Below, one piece after another: positions 22,539 through 35,448 of a stretch of 64,000 nt of DNA (positions are counted from its first letter, which is position 1; the number at the start of each line of letters is the position of its first letter). Source of the stretch: Cryoendolithus antarcticus (lineage: Eukaryota; Ascomycota; Dothideomycetes; Cladosporiales; Cladosporiaceae); the NCBI GenBank assembly GCA_002077065.1, contig NAJO01000015.1, positions 248,001 through 312,000 on the forward strand. The letters are read 5' to 3'. Both the position numbers and the translations under genes were made by a program. Below the pieces are notes generated by a model. The model did not search any database, was not told where the DNA came from, and saw only the letters and a list, made by a program, of their open reading frames with translations.

Positions 22539-24253
22539 CTACGTTCGCCTACCAAACGAGCTAGGAGACCAACGTAGTCGGTGGACTCGAGCTTGCGGCT
22601 GTCCTGTACGCATGTCGCTTAAATATGCAGAAGGGTTAACAGAGTCTTCTGGGAGCTCGTGGTATTGAGATGGGACCGCCAGTGACTTTCCGTCCACCTC
22701 GGCCGGTTCGACGGAAGCAGGCATCTCGTTGATGGTATGGTCATATGGCATCTCGGGCTTTGCATGTGGCAGCATCGGCTTGACTTCGTGCTCATGTAAG
22801 ACAGGAGTACCATGAGCAGTATCTGTTGCTGCGCCATTCGTGGCAGCCTTCTGCAGTCCATGTCTGCAGCGCCGTCGCATGAACAGAAGAACCGCAAGGA
22901 TGATTGCTCCCAATAGAAGGAGAGCGCCGACGGCAACGCCCGCAATGGCACCTTTGCTTAAAGCGGTTTTGCCTGGGCCCGACGTGATCTGCGAAGCCGT
23001 CGCCGCTCGCGTAGGAGACACTATCGCGACCAAGTGCTCGTTGTTGAGGTTGTCAAAACGAGTTTGCGCAATCGTAAAGTTTTGTCGCTCCCAGTCTGCG
23101 ATCACATACGCTTCCTGGAAAAATGTCCGACCAATAGTGTACTGCGTATCCTTGTGAGCAACCCTAATTGGGAAGTAGTTCGTGGCGTTCTTGTAGAATG
23201 GGTAGCTCGCTTGCAAATCAAATGCGTTGTAGGGCAGCGAAATCGTTTGCGTCGGTCCACCACTCAGCGATGCGCCGAAGGAGAAGTGCAGGGTTGGCAT
23301 AGATTGCAGGTTCCTCTCGCGCATCGTGTCATTGATGAGAAAGAGATCCGTGTTCGAGTCGTACGACAAGCCAAACGTGCTGACGAAGGCGTTCACGGCA
23401 TCCTGCGGCAACCAGATGTGAGGTACCGTGCTATCAACGAAGTGGAAGGTGCCTTCAGGGAGGAGGTCGACCTCTCCTGTGGCAGTGCCTGTAGCTTGCA
23501 CCTTTTGCAGACCTATCTGCAGTGGGCGAGAGTTGTCGACGTTCATGGCGATAGACAGGTTGGTCGGATTGAAGCGATTGCTATCGTAACCTCCCAAGGT
23601 CAGAGAGGCCGGTGCTTTGTTGCGGTAGGCAGCCCCCGCAGTGTAGCCGAACGACAGACTGGGGATCATGCTGAAATTGACAAGTGTAGAAAGATAGTTG
23701 GGGATGGGCTCATTGAAGGTGGTGAAGTTGATCGGTTTCGGACCTAGGCCAAATTGACCCAGGAAGTAAGACTTGTCCTGTGATTTGCTGAGCATTGATC
23801 TTGACAGAGCATTCGACGGTGCAATGCACTTACAGCTATGCTTGCTAGTACTTGATGTGAAAGATTCATCGAACCTTCGCCCCGGCCAAGAATGACGGAG
23901 TCGAACCCATACAAACCATTGCCTGTGTAGCCTAATTGCTCCTCCTGAGCATTCAAGGTGAAGATGCCGTTCGAGAGCCACGTGCTGCTGGCATTGACAT
24001 CGAAGCCAACACTCGGCGATATCGCACCACGATCGGAAGGACAAGTAGTTGGGTCGTCACCGTCTACACAGCCCTGCGGGTTCAGAACCCATGTCTCCTG
24101 ACCAGCAGTGCTGGGGAGGATGCGGAAGTCTTGCGGTGGCGTGCCAACACCAACGATGAAACTATGCCAGGATCCGTCGTTGCCATCCCAGTACGTTGAT
24201 GGTGCCCAGCTGTATGGCACAGGATTCGTAGCGTTCAAGCTGTTCTTAGTCAT
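22539..24253 (-). CDS. Membrane-anchored aspartic-protease (A1) homologue with altered first active site
   Basis: Pepsin-like fold followed by a single membrane segment and a cytosolic tail. Exons 24253-23834 and 23777-22539 (intron 56 nt, GTAAGT...CAG); 552 residues from the ATG at 24253. The flap-side start G-V-G-T-P-P-Q-D is typical. The first catalytic motif, normally D-T-G-S, reads S-T-A-G (Ser48 in place of Asp), while the second (V-D-S-T) keeps its Asp. A hydrophobic stretch before M-R-R-R lies about 150 residues from the end. Several N-glycosylation sites fit an extracellular face. No signal peptide follows the ATG used here; an ATG at 24472 starts a hydrophobic leader-like segment that could be an extra first exon, joined by a short (42 nt) intron. 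Likely a non-peptidase homologue or one with unusual activity. Confidence 0.78.
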
Positions 24254-25165
24254 GCTGGGCTTTGACACGTCTGTTCAATACATAGAGCCAGGGTCACCCA
24301 GATGTCTACTCGGTAATGTCGAAGACTTCGTCGGAACAGCAAGCTCAATGAGCGGCCTTCGTCGGCATTTGCTGGAAATCAGGTAGACCGCATCACCCAA
24401 GCACGAAGCAGTGCGCTTTGTGAAGACTGGCAATGATATGCCGAGGGCTGCAGTGACTAAGTATGCGAGCATGCCTCTCCGATCTGCCTGGTACGGCGAT
24501 CTCAAAAGTCAACATATTCGCTAGCTTGAATGGGCTTGTTGGAAGACCAGCCTCGCCTTGGCAATGCATGACTGCTGTGGCGTTATTTGTGGTGCCGGCG
24601 CGATTCTTGTACAGGTAGCATCTGTTCTTGCTCACATGTCTCGGAAATCTCCAAGAAGCGTCGTCGACTAGTCTGCGTGGCAGAGATATGTCCGCGTCCG
24701 GAGAAATCGCGGTTGCCAATGCGTCTAGACTCGTGGGGCATGATTCAAGCCTCCAAAGCATGCTATAGATCGGCAGAAGATGCTGAGGTATGTTCTGGGT
24801 AGCAAGTGAGGTAGCCAGTTGATCCCCGTCTGATGCTCCGCGCTGATGGTCTAGGCTACGGTATACAGAACCATCGGTAGTACGTTGGAAGCAAATTGAC
24901 GACCTAATAGTCAGGAAGCGAGGCCATGTGCTGGCAAGTCTCGTCGCTTGCTCTACCTTGTGGCGTTCTTAGGGCACGTTGACAGCCCTCGTGCATGGAA
25001 GGATCCAAACCATGTCCCCATCGGTGATAACTCCGGTTGGCGTTCGATAGACCAACAGGTGCGTGCGATGATGAGGCTCAGATGCGTTGATCGGCCATAT
25101 GAGGTCGTGCAGCCTTCTGCGATGACCTCTGTTGTGTTCGCAGAGTCTACATACAGGACGCCGTA
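24254..25165. other. Divergent intergenic region, may hold a first exon of the protease
   Basis: Contains promoters for the protease homologue (minus) and the GPI protein (plus). A hydrophobic leader-like frame starts at the minus-strand ATG 24472 and may encode a signal peptide for the protease. Nothing else is recognised. Confidence 0.4.
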
Positions 25166-27777
25166 ATGGTGTGGCTGTCACTTTTGCTCCTCTCGGCATC
25201 GGCCCGCTCACTCGCATCTGTCATCGAGGCACGAGGTGAGTACATGTATCTTGTACTACACAGTGCCCGTGTCGAGCCACAGATATGGTTCTGAAGATGG
25301 AAGCTAACGCCGTGAAGTGGTCACATACGCGAACACGACGATATCGTCAACCAGCAGTCTCACTTCCTCGTCTAGCTCGACGTCCAGTCCAGCCAGCACG
25401 ACAGCACAAAGCAATGGCACCATAACCAGCACCTCTAGCACCGCGACTGGCGGTACGTGTTGCTACATCGTGAATAATAATGTTGGCGTCAATACGTGGT
25501 ATACGAACACGGCCAACATCACTGTCGCTACTGTCGTTACCAATTGGATCCAGGTAGGTCGCAAGTGGCTACTCATACGTATAACCCGAGCAATTGGCTC
25601 ACGCATTCCCAGTACGACGATACTCTGGTACCAGGCAACGTCAGCACCATCTACGATGCCTCAGCCACGGCTATCTACGGTGCCTACGCGCAAGGAGGGT
25701 CCGTACATGCGTACACGACAGTTGCCGAATTCCCTACCGTAGCACTTTCATACGGCTTCGTACCTACCACCAGTGGCTCGTCCACGTTCTCTATATACGA
25801 GCCGACCGCGACGTATTCGACAACTTATACCAACTGGCCACTAGACACTACGGTCTCCATTCCGACAGCTATTCCGACAACGCTGCTGAACCAGTCCATG
25901 GTCTACTATCAGGAAGAGTGGATAGGGACGGAGACCGCAATGACCTTTATAGACCAGGATTTGACAATGTGAGGCGTTGTTTCTTGTACGCAATTGGAGT
26001 CTCGGGGCTAATTGCAGTCGTAGCTACTCGCCCACGCCCTACTTTGTTTATCCCACAATCGGCCTGTTAACGAGCGCGATGTGCAACAGTCTCACTACGG
26101 CGACGAGCTGGTCTGGCTATGTCACCGAGACGATCAGTGGCACCAAAAGCTTGACCTGGACCACGGTAGCAACGACAACTTTCAGCACTGGCGCTCCAAC
26201 GTTTTACAATGCCTTCACCTACGACGCCTCGGTCATTGGGACGGTGGTGCAGCCGTTTCCTAGTGGTGTCTATACCAACTGGAACTACAGCGAGTTCATT
26301 GCAGAGAACGGCTTCGTCACCGAAGGTGGCGGAGAGAACGTCTTCTTTGTAGGCAACACGGCTTCTAAGCAGTGACGGTGTTCTCGAAGCTGACATCAGT
26401 TCTCGCAGATGCCAGAAGACCTCCCGAGCTTTCTAGGCGGTATTCCTGCAGTCACATCTGCGTTTCCATACATCGGTGAGTCGTATTCTTGGTCTTCTGC
26501 CGCAATTGAACGCGCTGACAGTCAACTCAGCATCTTGTACAAATGGAATCGGGCAGGGTGAGCCTACAGTCCACGTTCCGGTGAACGCGTTGACGACCGA
26601 GAGCCACTCAACACAGACGGTCAGCGGGAACTACAATAAGGCTGCCACTACGGCGAGCAGTCCTGCCGCGACGACAACACCAGACGCCGGGCCATCGACG
26701 GTCGCTCAAGCTACTGCTCCAGTCGTGGGTACTACGACAGCAGCAGCAGATCAGCAGGGCTCAGACACGAGAGCAGGCTCGAATCCAGCGACTAGCCCGA
26801 ATGCTGGTCAGCAAGACACGACGACAGCAGCGGGAGTAAGCGCAGGTCCAGCAGCTGGTACAAACGCTGGACAGCCGGGGAGCCCATCATCTGCAGGTGG
26901 CAATAACAATCCGCCGGCAAATGCGCCTACCACTGCTGCCCAGCCGACGGCAGCGACTTCCGCGAGCCAAGGAAAGCCGAAAGGTGCGACAACATCTGCT
27001 GTCGCGTTCACTTTTGTACCACCAGACACCACTTCGCCTGCCGCAGTGACCTTCGGCACTAACGTCGCGACTCAGAACAGCGCCTCCATCTTCGTGATTG
27101 GCAGCACGACCATCGCGGCCGGCGGCCCAGCAGCAACGATTGGAGGCACTACAGTCTCGGTTGTGAGCGGAGGAAGTGCCGTTGTGGTCAATGGCCAAAC
27201 GTCTGCGATCGTCGCGCCTTCGAGTACCCCGGCACTCGTCGTTGGTGGGACGACTTTGTTTGCAGGTGGCGCAGCGGTGACTGTGGGCGGAACTACGGTC
27301 GCTCTGGCAAGTGGAGGGAGCGCAGTTGTGGTCAATGGTCAGACATCGCCTCTTGCTGCAGGTACGGGTGCAGCGCTTGGGGTTGGTACGACACCCCTTG
27401 CAACACCGGATGCGAGCGGAGGCTACATTCTACCGGGCGGACAGACACTGTCGTCTGGCGGACTCCTCGTAGAGTCAGGCACAATCTACGCCGTTGGACC
27501 GTCTGGCGCGCTGATCGTGAACGGACAGACTGCGACCCCGCTACCCGGTAGCGGACAGTCTGGTGATGGTGTTGCCAGCGCGATCATGAGCATGTTTGGT
27601 ATGGGCGGTACTGGGCAACCAACTGCGACAGCGGGCTCGGGTGGTGCGTCTGGCTCCTCGACGCCGACGGGCACAGTGCCTGCACCGTATACTGGCGGCG
27701 CTGCTGTGCTCAACACGATGACACGAGCGACTGCCCTGGGCGTTGCTGCTTTGCTTGTCTTGGTCGGCTGCTTATAG
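25166..27777 (+). CDS. Secreted, Ser/Thr-rich, GPI-type cell-surface protein
   Basis: Probable cell-wall or surface protein. Six exons: 25166-25235, 25318-25553, 25613-25968, 26018-26348, 26409-26475, 26531-27777, giving 768 residues. Exon 1 encodes a signal peptide (Leu-rich core ending Ala-Ser-Ala). Exon 2 begins with a Ser/Thr stretch; exons 2-4 form a Tyr/Thr-rich globular-looking region with paired Cys. Exon 6 has an Ala/Thr/Pro-rich linker, then a Gly/Val/Thr/Ser-rich module in which G-G-T-T-V and S-G-G-S-A-V-V-V-N-G-Q-T recur about three times. The C-terminus is a hydrophobic tail preceded by small residues, as expected for GPI attachment. Every junction keeps the frame and avoids stops. 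Adhesion or wall structure is inference. It converges on the SHB17-like gene with an 89 bp gap. Confidence 0.8.
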
Positions 27778-27866
27778 ACGTGAGGCGATCAGCCGGGAGT
27801 GTATATGATCGATGTAGTAATGTATCATGTATCTACCTGCAAAGCTGCCCTTTTACCACTCGGGGA

Positions 27867-28708
27867 CTACGATTGCTTGTCCGCCTCCTCAACAACATCA
27901 CTCATGAACGCTCCCCCCAGTAAGATGGCCGGCTCGTTCAGTCTGTGGTGCTCATAGCTCAAGGTCCCTACACCTCCAGCCTCGAGGATCAGACTAGGGT
28001 TATCAGCGATGTTCTTACCGACCCATCGTCCGGCGAAAGACCGCAGTATGTGGCCGTGCGCCACTATCAGCACATCGTAGGGCTCCTTGACGGAACCTTT
28101 GGGCTTGCCGATCGCGTGAGCGTGGAATCGTTCCCGTATCTCGGCGATGATCTTGTCGCAGCGCGCGGTCACATCCTGGGGAGATCTGCATGGCATGACC
28201 GTCAGCGCTCACATATCATCTCGAGTCTCTCCATTTTCATCCAATAGTTCTGTTCATCGCAGCAGCATTTAGGACAGGAGCACACTCACTCCCCACCTGG
28301 ACACCCATCCCGCCAGATATCCCACTCTCCCTCCCCCTTCCTCTCCCTCTCCTCCTGGATATCCTTGCTCGTAACACCCTCGTAATCTCCATACTCCCAC
28401 TCCCTGATCTCCTCTCTCACCTCGACCTTCGCACCACACTTGTGACCCTCCCCTTCCTCTCCTAAGCCATCTATCCCTAGCCCAAGTAGCTCCAGTGTCC
28501 TCTGCGCCCGCTTCCTCGGCGAAACGTATACGTGCGCGAGGTTCGAGGGTATGATCAAGCGATCCGGTCCCACGAGTGCTCGTCCCGTGGCGCGTACACG
28601 CTTCTCGCCTGCAGCGGTAAGAGGTATGTCCGTGCTGCCTGTATGTCGGCCATTGAGGGACCACTGGGTTTCGCCGTGGCGGATGATGAAGACGCGGGGG
28701 GTGGTCAT
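27867..28708 (-). CDS. shb17: SHB17-like sedoheptulose-1,7-bisphosphatase (histidine phosphatase family)
   Basis: Histidine phosphatase of the phosphoglycerate-mutase superfamily; the yeast member removes the 1-phosphate of sedoheptulose-1,7-bisphosphate in riboneogenesis. Exons 28708-28290 and 28185-27867; the 104 nt intron has GTGAGT and CAG ends. 245 residues. The catalytic R-H-G-E is at 10-13 with the phosphohistidine His11; the second histidine is His183 in V-A-H-G-H; E-W-E-Y-G-D-Y-E-G provides the acidic general-acid segment. I start at M-T-T-P-R because the frame upstream of it has no ATG. A general phosphatase of the same family is the alternative. Confidence 0.82.
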
Positions 28709-29725
28709 GACTTCTCCCTTGCGCAAAGCAGGACTGCTAGAGATAGGACAAGACGAAGAAAGAGAGCAAGGTCAGGCTTACTTGGATAAATGTCTGCATT
28801 GCTTGCAGTTAGATAGTTCGGGAAGTACACGCAGCGACGTCACAGTCTGAAGCATTGGTGAGGTGGAGACGAAAGTGCTCTCGCTTTGCACGTTAGTAAA
28901 CGCTGACGGAGCCATGCCGGAGCTTCCGCAGAAGGCAAGGCTTCGAGAATGCCTTTACCAGTCAATTGTCCGAAGCATTCGACGACATTGATGAATATAT
29001 AGTGTTGTGTCAAAGATGGACTACTCCATAGGATGCCGCGGCGTCCCGCCAGGTAATGCTTGCGGAAGCCACGAAAGCAATAGATCGGAGAACAAAGGAC
29101 GAGAATTATATTCGACACTAAACACCACATTCCTCCACTTTGCCTCCGTTCCATATACTGTATCCTGATCTGACATGCTTTCCCATCCCATCAAAGCTTC
29201 CCTTCCCTGTCCAGTGAACGAGTCGCTAATCACCGCCGTCGATGCAAGGAGAGCAAGACTCGCTAAGCCACCAATCGTTTCCCTGCGCGATCTATTCGCG
29301 CACCTCAATCTATGTTTCTCCCCTTCCCCTCCCGCCCCTTTCCTTTCCAGATGTTACGTGCGCCTGTAAGGTGTCCAAACAGCGAACGAGTTGCCGATGG
29401 TCGAGCGAAAGTCGAGAGAGCGCGAGCTCTTGCGTACAGTAGAGATACGTAGCGTTTTGCGCCGATGATCCAGAGGACACGATATGTGCGAGGGGAAAGG
29501 TCATGCTTCGAATAGCCGGCTCGAGTGTCGTCGAGGTCCGGTGGACGTAGCATGCGTCTCGAGAGATGCTCGATTGTGTATGCGGATTTGGAAATGCAAG
29601 ATGGTCAGAGGTCCAGAATGCGGAGCCCGTGCAAATCATCGTACTCAACGCTCCAAAGCGTCCATCTTGCACAGCGCTCCAGCTCCTTCACTCTGCGCGC
29701 ATTTTCGACTTCTTCACTCGTCCAC
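28709..29725. other. Intergenic region
   Basis: About 1 kb between two minus-strand genes. No domain-bearing frame and no RNA gene seen. Confidence 0.55.
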
Positions 29726-32534
29726 TTATCGCACACCAACAGCATGCTGCGCCCTCGGCCCCAGACTGCTACTCGAACTATGCGCGCTCGGCTCACTTGA
29801 ATCAATGACAGCACTCCGATTACTATCACCACTCCCCGCGCTAGCGCTCGCAGAACCAGTCAGACTGCGTACTTGCGCGCCGCTTTTGGGAGGATACAAG
29901 TTGCTCACCCCTGCCGTATGTTCCACTTGCTGCGGCGCCACGCTATTGCCATGTCCGGGTGGGTATCTCGGGACCGGCTGTCTCATGCCAGGCGGGGAAG
30001 GCCCTTTTGGCGGAGGCATGGGTCCGTGGCCGTTCTGCTGAGGCCCGTAACTACCGGGCGGCGAAGGACGGCCTATCGGTGCACGACCGTTGGGCGCAAG
30101 AGGATTGCCGGGGGAGTGGCTGCCGCGGCGGGACATGGGTGGACCGACGCCAGTACCGTAGGCGCCCGGAGGTGCGCGGGCGTGCATGTCGTGGAGGCGT
30201 TCGGCTGTCAAAGAGTTCGTCCTGGATTCCTGACCCATGTTGTGTCTGTCGACGTTACCGTAGCGATCCGAAGAGTAGCCCATAAGTGGGTTGCTCATCA
30301 GCTCTTCTCGCAGATTGGGCATCTGGCTCACCATCGTGGTGCTTGCGCGATTCTTTGGCGGTGGCCGTCTGTAGCCGCGGCTATTGCGAGGTGCGCCTCC
30401 TGGACCCATGCCTTCTGGGTTGTTACGGAGCTGACTTGCGCTGGGAGCTTTCCTTGTGCGTCTCGAAGTGACGCTCATCATATCAAAGTTCTCGGCATCA
30501 ATTGGTGGACCCGCGGGCGCCATTGCCGGATCAAAGAAGTCCTCTCCATCTTCATCGTCGTCGTCATACCCTACATGTGACGCTGGTGGCGGCATTCGCG
30601 GACCACGGCGCCGCATGCCGAATTCTTGTTCTCTCAAAGCCATCTCTTTCTGTCTCAGCATGAGCTCGCGCTCCCGCAACGTCAAGTCGCCAGATGATGC
30701 TGAAGGCGTCATCGTGTCGTAGCCACCATCAGCCAATGCACCCTCCGGAATGTTATCGTACAGCATCAAGTGGCTGAACTCCTCTGCTGGCAGATCGCCG
30801 TTATCGAACGAAGGACGGCGCTGCATTGCCCCAGGAGGTGGTCCTCGAGGTCCATATCCATTGCCGTTCATCGGAGGCCCGTATCCGTTCATCGGTGGAG
30901 GTCCACGTCGTGCTCCCGGCGGCGGCGGTCCACCCTGTGCCGACGGTGCTCTGCTTCTTGGCCCCGGTCGCATGCCGTTTCGCATTTGTGGAGGCATTGG
31001 ACCTTGCGGTGGGTAGCCTCGTGGAGGTGGCGCTGAAGACATCCGCTGCTGTTGTGGAGGCGCACCTTCCATTGCTGGCTGTTGTTGTGGTCGGTTTTGA
31101 TTCATGATGTTGGCATTATGCAATAGTGAGTATAGTGTCTCAATGCGCGGAACTGCAACGCCAGCTTCTTGCGCGAGCTTGATGGGCGATCCCAGATATG
31201 TCTCGATCTCCATCGGTCTTCGTGCGAGGAAGTCCTGGTACATCGTGCTGTGCGCCTCAGTCGTAGCAAGCATCTGCTCCATCACGTATTCCCGAAAGCC
31301 GGGTCGGAAGTTGCAGCCCTGCACAGCAGCGAGACTGAGGAGCTCGTCTATTACTCCAGTGATAAGTGATCGTACTCCGACCTTCTCGAGAAGCTCGGTA
31401 TGTGTGGGTGTTTCGAAAACAACGCTCGTTGGGTGGAAAGCAATAGGTCTGCGGTATTGTTAGTCATGTTCACTTCCGGATCGTTCACGCCAACATACCC
31501 AATCATACGCTCATACTGCTGTTGCCTGATGTTCGGCGACACCTCGCACTCCACAGCACCGCTCTTCAAGGTCATAGCCAGAGCCTCTGCCATATCTTGC
31601 TGTATCGATGCCGGTATGGATGGGTTCTTGTTCGCAGCTCCCACCCACAGCTCGGTAGCTCCTTTGTGCTCGAATTCACTGGCGCCAGTCTGTGCGATCT
31701 CTGCTCCTGACACTAAGGAGAGGACGACGTTCGTGGGAAATCGCTGCTCAAGGTATGACTCGATGCCAAGGTTGTGCGTGGTGTTGACCAGTATGCAAGT
31801 ATGCTGAGGCGCGACCACCGACTCGATGACTGAGGCAAGGTCGTAGACATCGGGTAATGCCTTGATGCAGAGGACTACGTAGTCGTATGAGGCGCGAGAG
31901 AGACCGGCGGCTTCTTCGGGAGTGCGGACGACTACACTGCGGTGTCAGTGTGAAGTCATGCCAGGGAAAGGGAAGACAGAACGTACCGTGTCTGGGCTTG
32001 AATCGCTCATTGCCGAACTTATCAGACCTGCATGTTGTCAGCGACTGCCGGCCCATATCTCAGACAAATCCCCACTCACCTGAATGATATGCCATACTGC
32101 GACACAGCATCGAAGCCGTTCTTCCACACCAGCGTCACATCGCAGGCATTCGTCGCGGACAGGCGCCAGGAGAGAAAGGCCGAGACAGCATTACCGCCGA
32201 CTACACAGCAATGTTGCGTTAGTGAGGTGTCCCCTTGATCCATTCCAGCGTCGATCTCGAGAGACGGCATGGTTGGGGAGAGTGAGTGGAACGACGAAGG
32301 GCATGGAGACCGCGTCGAACAAACTTGGCGAAGCTTTCGAGTGCGGACGCGGATATCTCTCGTTCTACGCTAGTTAAAGAGAAAGTGGATCACCACGACG
32401 CATTGAACTCGCGCGCGGGTTGCACTACCGCTGTGGACCGTGTGCATTGTGGCGCTGATTGTTATAGATAGGGTAGGGGGGGATGTAGGGGACTGACCTG
32501 ACAGGATGCGCAGTCTGGGGGTTGAGGGCGCCAT
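29726..32534 (-). CDS. Ketopantoate reductase (ApbA/PanE)-like protein with long disordered C-terminal tail
   Basis: Similar to the fungal group that includes fission-yeast Mug72. Exons 32534-32498, 32200-32080, 32027-31987, 31931-31499, 31448-29726; 784 residues. Introns are 297, 52, 55 and 50 nt; all have GT/AG ends and keep the frame. The N-terminus (M-A-P-S-T-P-R) leads straight into a Rossmann strand and glycine loop (I-L-S-V-G-G-N-A). The reductase-like part covers about residues 1-325, with an all-helical C-terminal subdomain. The remaining 460 residues are rich in Pro, Gly, Gln, Arg and Met, with a charged coiled segment in the middle (L-R-E-R-E-L-M-L-R-Q) and a D/E-rich patch. Whether the enzyme part is active cannot be told. 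The first intron is long for this window and might hide another small exon. Confidence 0.8.
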
Positions 32535-35448
32535 GGCGCTGTGCGAGTGTTGTGCGGTGCAGAACTGCGGCGGAGGTGGAGAACTGCGGCAGACGGACTG
32601 CTCCACCACCGAATGTTTGCGGTGAAGGAGGCGTGTATCTGGTCTTCGCTATCGTCGTATGTGTGCTGTGCAGTGCACGTGCAATCGCAGTCACTGCTGT
32701 TGTGTGCTGCAGTGTTGCTGAGCTCTCTTCGTCGTACGTGCAGGTGCAGTTGCAGCTAGTGTGTCTGTGAGCTGGCCGCGTCACGCTATTCCACCGATGC
32801 AGAAAGTCCGAAAGGCTGTCGGCGCGGCGTCGGCGAGGCAGGAAACGAGCGTGTGGGTTGCGAACAATACCCAAGGAGCGCACAAGTGACGGCGAGCGGC
32901 GGCGTCGAGGTGACGGTCTGCGGTGGTGAGGCAGAGGTGGTGGGCAGAGGGAGAGAAACACAAGACTTTCGGACAACAAGGGCAAGGGCAAGGGCAGTGA
33001 CGAGCTTGCTGTGTGTCTCGGCCGCTAGGGTGTATGAAATGTGCAGTCCATGCAGCTGCTTCCTCTGCTCTCCACTACAGCTGCGCGCACACACGGGAAA
33101 GAATAGATAGATCGTCCGGCTCTTGCACTTGCGCGCTTCTGCGGCGGGTATGAATCTGGGCTGCACAATGGCCACTCTCGGCCGGGGATTTGCTGGTGCT
33201 GTGCACATGAAACACACGATGCGCGCGCCGCTATGGTCGTGCACCCCGGTTGCCAGCATACCAGCCACGCCGCACACAGCCAAGCGCCTTCACGGGTGCT
33301 ACGCCGCAGTCCTCGCCCGTCAATCAACGTGGCAACAGCGTGGACGCGACTTGCGCCATATCATCGATGCTAGCCCATACTTCACGCCTACATCAATCCG
33401 CCTAGACCCCATGCAGGCCCCGAAGGAAGCGTTTCCCAGCCGTTAACCCGTCGCACTACATCTCGCATCGCCTTGTCTGGCGCCTGGCAACACAGCCCAA
33501 CATCTTGGGTTTGCGGATCCGCGTGCTTCCGTCCCATATAGCAGCCTACTATGTTGTGACATATATCGGCCCATTTCGTCGAATCGCTAGAGAGATCGCC
33601 CCCGGACTGCCCAGACTGCCTATCAAACCTTCGACATTTTGGTTCGCACAGCGAAGAACTCTATTTTTGCACTTCGCGTGAGGTGCTTTACCCAACGGCC
33701 ATCCGAAACTCAACACTTTTCTCGGTATCCGTCATTGCTGATCATTCACCTATCTCGCCCGCCTTGTAGCTGCCCAACACCTCACTTCGACATTTGGCCT
33801 CGCCGGCTGAAGTCCACCATTCCTTCAATACGCCAACCGGGGGCTCTGCCGCAGCGTTGGTAAGCATTGTAATATCTTATCGCAGCGCAATCTCGCATCC
33901 CCAAATGCGAAGCAAAGAAAGTGGCTGGCCGGTATTGCATTAGCCGTGAGCCCGGCAGCAGCCATGAGCTTAATCCCTCGCGTGCAGAAGCATCGGCGCC
34001 AATTTCTCCCACGCCGATCAGAGCATGTCCGAAAGGCCTATCTGCAACTTTCGCTTCCTCCAGCCAACTTCTCTCTCTATAGAACATTCTATTCTATGAG
34101 GGCCTTCCCCACTCTGGTCGCATTCGCAGCGAGAGGTTGGCAGCTCCAGCGTTCGCTTGCGATGAGGTTGAGATGAACACCTGAACCCCTGAACGCCGCG
34201 GCCCTGCGTCCATGGGGCAATCCCTGCTCAATATTCAAGCTCCGTCTAAGCGGCGTATTTTCAAAGAGCACCCACAGGAGAGCGGGAGCTGACTCCGATG
34301 CATCTGCAGGGCGGCGATGAGATCTGCCGTTGAACATGAGCCGCGACGGCTGACTCGCTGACCTCGAAGACAAAACCATTGTGGATTGTGGGCTGGACTA
34401 GGCTACGAGGCACAACAGCCTGCCGTCTACCCAACAGCACACTGCAGATATGTTCCCCTCGCCACAGCATATATTATATCGTGTTGTACCTGAAAGATCG
34501 GCATTGACACGTCGACTTCTATTTGCGGTGTCGAGATCATCGCACTGCAGAGGAGAGATCTACAGGCACAGCTTCCGACACGGCATATCGTCTACGCCCA
34601 CGGACATGTCTCTTCATCTCACCACACCGGTGGCCGCCCGTGGAGGCTCGTCAGGTGAAGCGCTCATTAATGAAATGGGCAGCTGACTGACGTTCTCTGC
34701 TCGATTACGTTCGCGCACACCATCATGTACAAAGCTACCGTCGTGCGGTCAGCAGCCGCAACCAGTCAACCAACGACTCGTGCCCATATTCGCACGTCCA
34801 TATCGGAACCAAGGAACACCTCGTGGACCCGTTTCACGTCACCGCCATCGCCGCCAATGAGTCAGTGACAGCTGCCCAAGCGCATGCTCGCGTGCCATTC
34901 GAATCCTTCCCCGTTTGTCTTGTTTCAACTTGTGCTCTAGCCTTGAAATTACGCTTAAAATGCCACGTTAATCGTACGACTCTCAATGCGGTCTTGACAA
35001 TCCTGCTATTGGTAGGGCTTAAGAACGGATTCGGGAAGTGATGTTGCCGAGCGCACCGAATACGGCGATTCGCTCGGGCCCTCGAAGCGAGATGGAGGGA
35101 TCTGATGTGTCTCGTATCTGGAGCGGTATACCGATGGTGATGTGCTTGAGTGGAAGCATGGTAGGCGCCTAAGAAATGAGGGCCGTGTGGAGTATCAGTA
35201 CGGGGAAGGAGATGGGAGATATGGGATGGTAGAGGATTGCATCCTGTTGCCAATCATGCTTCTGATCCGAAGACTTTTCCATTCTGATTGATCTGCTTTC
35301 TCCAATCACGTTGACTTCACCATCAGCTTCATTCCTCCCGTTATCAAGCTAGCAGAACTACGCCACCTCCGTGAAGCCGCGCAGACCCTTTCGGTCGCCA
35401 TACGCTTTCCTGCATTCTAGTAACATCTCCACCGTCGCCTCCCGTCGT
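32535..35448. other. Gene-free region of about 2.9 kb
   Basis: The GC-rich first part gives overlapping frames on both strands, none with domains; the rest has only short frames. It must include the promoter of the reductase-like gene and the 3' end of SUB2. I found no RNA gene or repeat. Confidence 0.5.

Noticed and set aside
23034..23747. 237-codon plus-strand frame
   Set aside because: Antisense to the aspartic-protease homologue, no domains.
29873..30580. 235-codon plus-strand frame
   Set aside because: Antisense to the Pro/Gly-rich tail of the reductase-like gene.
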